From NCBI GenBank assembly GCA_964649825.1, contig CAZYQW010000090.1:1-64000 (forward strand): 64,000 nucleotides of DNA, written 5' to 3'. Within the stretch, counting starts at the first letter, position 1. Every line of letters starts with the position of its first letter. The notes under the pieces are model-generated. The model did no database searches. It was not told where the DNA came from and worked only from the letters and a program-made list of their open reading frames with translations. Positions 62,558 through 64,000 of the stretch are shown here, piece after piece. The stretch is from CAZYQW01 sp964649825. GTDB lineage: Bacteria; Planctomycetota; B15-G4; JADJEK01. The translations under genes and the position numbers were made by a program.

Positions 62558-62761
62558 ATGGTCGAAGTTGCACCCGTCATCGCCGCGGTCGTCGTTCATC
62601 GCGCGGAAGGGATCGGCTGGTTCACACTCTCCCTGCTGAACGCAGGAATTGCGCAATCGAAGAATCGCAGCGGACTCAACTGGTGGCTTCTATCGATCTT
62701 CCTCGGTCCGATCGCGACGTTCATCCTCGTGGCGTTCTGCGAGAAACTTCCCGAGGCGTGA
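62558..62761 (+). CDS. Small two-helix membrane protein
   Basis: A 67-residue protein. Hydrophobic segments at about 4-13 and about 24-30 are weak. The clear transmembrane helix is near the C-terminus (WWLLSIFLGPIATFILVAF, about 42-60), preceded by the polar turn QSKNRSGLNWW, a pattern common in very small bacterial membrane proteins (SHOCT/superinfection-immunity-like). GGAG precedes the ATG. Function unknown; it could be a phospholipid-associated or stress protein. Confidence 0.6.
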   Translation: MVEVAPVIAAVVVHRAEGIGWFTLSLLNAGIAQSKNRSGLNWWLLSIFLGPIATFILVAFCEKLPEA

Positions 62762-62888
62762 CTTCACCGCCGCATCGCATCACGCGCGACGTCGCGGAGC
62801 GCGGGCGCTGGGCGCGTGCCGCGGCGGCGCGACGGTTCCTGCGGTTCGAGCCCAAGCCTTGACCGATCTCTCGCCTACGATCCCGCCA

Positions 62889-64000
62889 ATGGAATCCTCC
62901 TCCTCTCCAACGCCGCCGCCCCTCCCGCTCGAGCGCCCCGAGCTGGTACGCAGCCTCACCCTGTTCGACGGGACCATGATCGTGATGGGCACGATCATCG
63001 GCATCGGCATCTTCTTCACTCCGAGCCGCGTCGTCGGCGCGGTCGGATCGCCGGCCGTCGCGCTCGCGGCGTGGGTCGTCGGGGGGTTGATCGCGATGAC
63101 CGGCGCCTACACGTACGCGGCGCTGGGTGCGATCCATCCGCGGACCGGCGGGCCGTACGTCTACCTCGCCGAGGGGTTGGGACGGCTGCCGGCGTTCCTG
63201 TACGGGTACATGCTGCTCCTCGCGGTCCTGTCCGGTGCGATCGCGCTGATCGGGTTGATCTTCGTCGATCACTTGGCCGCGTTCGTTCCGCTCACCGATA
63301 CGGTGCGGCTCGTCGCCGCGACGGGGACGATCGTCCTGCTCGCGTTCATCAACGTGGTCGGGGTGCGGTGGGGGAGCCGGGTGCAGAACCTGTTCACCGT
63401 GTTGAAGGTCGTCGCGCTGCTGGGACTGGTGGCGGCGGGGCTGCTGTTCGGGTCGAACGCGCTCGGGGGAACGGCCCGCGAGCCAGTGGGAGCGGCGACC
63501 GTGATTGGCGGGTTCGTCTCGGCGATGGTTGGCGTGCTCTTCTCGTTCGGCGGCTGGCAGAACTTGACGAACGTCGCCGGCGAGATGAAGGACCCCGCGC
63601 GCGATCTGCCGCGCGCGATCCTGATCGGCACGGTCGGCGTCGCGGTGGTCTACCTTCTCGCCAACGTCGCGTACCTGCGGCTCCTGCCCGCCGACGAGCT
63701 CGCGCGCTCGTCTGCTCCCGCCGTCGAGGCGCTGGAGAACGCGATCGGCCCGAAGGCTGGCGGCGTCGTCGCCGTCCTGATCCTCTGTTCCGCGTTCGGG
63801 ATTCTGAACGGCCTCATGCTGGCGGGGCCGCGGATCTACTTCGCGATGGCGCGAGGCGGCGACCTGTTCCGCGCGTTCGGCACCGTGCACGCGAGGTTCC
63901 GGACCCCGAGCCTGGCGATCGCGGTGCAGGCGGCGATGGCCGTGCTTCTGCTCTGGGTCTTTCGCGGGCACGTCGCCGATCTCACCGACTACGTCGTCTT
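62889..64000 (+). CDS. APC-superfamily amino acid permease, 3' end outside window
   Basis: The frame from the ATG at 62889 is open to the window edge (371 residues, incomplete). After a short proline-rich N-terminus, helix 1 carries LTLFDGTMIVMGTIIGIGIF, the conserved unwound GxGIF-type substrate motif of amino acid/polyamine/organocation transporters. At least nine to ten helices follow, including FSFGGWQNLTNVAGEMKDPA (interrupted), the helix-6/loop signature with a conserved glutamate. The closest group I recognise is the LAT/SteT-type exchangers. It would move amino acids across the inner membrane. The 3' end is not visible. Confidence 0.85.
   Translation, partial: MESSSSPTPPPLPLERPELVRSLTLFDGTMIVMGTIIGIGIFFTPSRVVGAVGSPAVALAAWVVGGLIAMTGAYTYAALGAIHPRTGGPYVYLAEGLGRLPAFLYGYMLLLAVLSGAIALIGLIFVDHLAAFVPLTDTVRLVAATGTIVLLAFINVVGVRWGSRVQNLFTVLKVVALLGLVAAGLLFGSNALGGTAREPVGAATVIGGFVSAMVGVLFSFGGWQNLTNVAGEMKDPARDLPRAILIGTVGVAVVYLLANVAYLRLLPADELARSSAPAVEALENAIGPKAGGVVAVLILCSAFGILNGLMLAGPRIYFAMARGGDLFRAFGTVHARFRTPSLAIAVQAAMAVLLLWVFRGHVADLTDYVV

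Overview
The window is 64 kb of very GC-rich bacterial DNA with compact gene packing, Shine-Dalgarno-led genes and frequent GTG starts. The gene content points to a planctomycete (phylum Planctomycetota). It has a large family of secreted FG-GAP/VCBS propeller proteins that share two C-terminal modules. It also has an ECF sigma factor carrying a membrane anchor and a very long C-terminal extension, and a small histone-fold protein. The assignment rests on protein style only; no rRNA or tRNA gene was found.

Region 1 (1-6.9 kb) is a decayed accessory zone. It holds an acetyltransferase remnant, two copies of an 87-bp repeat about 4.2 kb apart, a live-looking lipoprotein gene, and a truncated and frameshifted secretin that ends beside an IS91-like transposase remnant. 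An 18-codon hydantoinase fragment, a YjbR-like gene, a frameshifted VOC gene and a 29-bp inverted repeat complete it. Region 2 (6.9-9 kb) is a metal-sensing-type cassette: ECF sigma, zinc-finger anti-sigma, CnrX/Spy-like periplasmic sensor and a 14-cysteine secreted protein, closed by a hairpin. Region 3 (9.4-19.4 kb) holds five FG-GAP surface proteins, two on the plus strand and three on the minus strand, converging on each other. Region 4 (19.7-24.2 kb) is a ferric-iron-type ABC importer in which permease and ATPase are one polypeptide, with a binding lipoprotein and an NHL-propeller lipoprotein upstream. Divergent from it is the 1155-residue sigma factor/membrane/beta-sandwich fusion (24.4-27.9 kb).

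Region 5 (28-44 kb) carries a reductive pyrimidine degradation set on the minus strand: dihydropyrimidine dehydrogenase catalytic subunit, class III aminotransferase, dihydropyrimidinase, beta-ureidopropionase and (methyl)malonate-semialdehyde dehydrogenase. Together these would take uracil or thymine to an acyl-CoA. Plus-strand blocks are interleaved: an arsenate resistance operon (ArsR-ArsC fusion, arsenate-using GAPDH, ArsJ) with a palindromic operator over its own start codon, then a group of unrelated housekeeping-type genes. Region 6 (44-57 kb) has further secreted proteins, including a paralogous pair with a BsuPI-like domain, beta-helix proteins and a glycosidase-like propeller. It also has a GT-C glycosyltransferase with TPRs, a PhoD-like phosphatase and a class II photolyase. 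Region 7 (57-64 kb) has a membrane protein/winged-helix pair behind a palindromic operator, an acyl-CoA-dehydrogenase-like protein, a UvrD-type helicase with a DEDDh exonuclease inserted in the middle, the histone-like protein, a small membrane protein and a truncated APC permease at the window edge.
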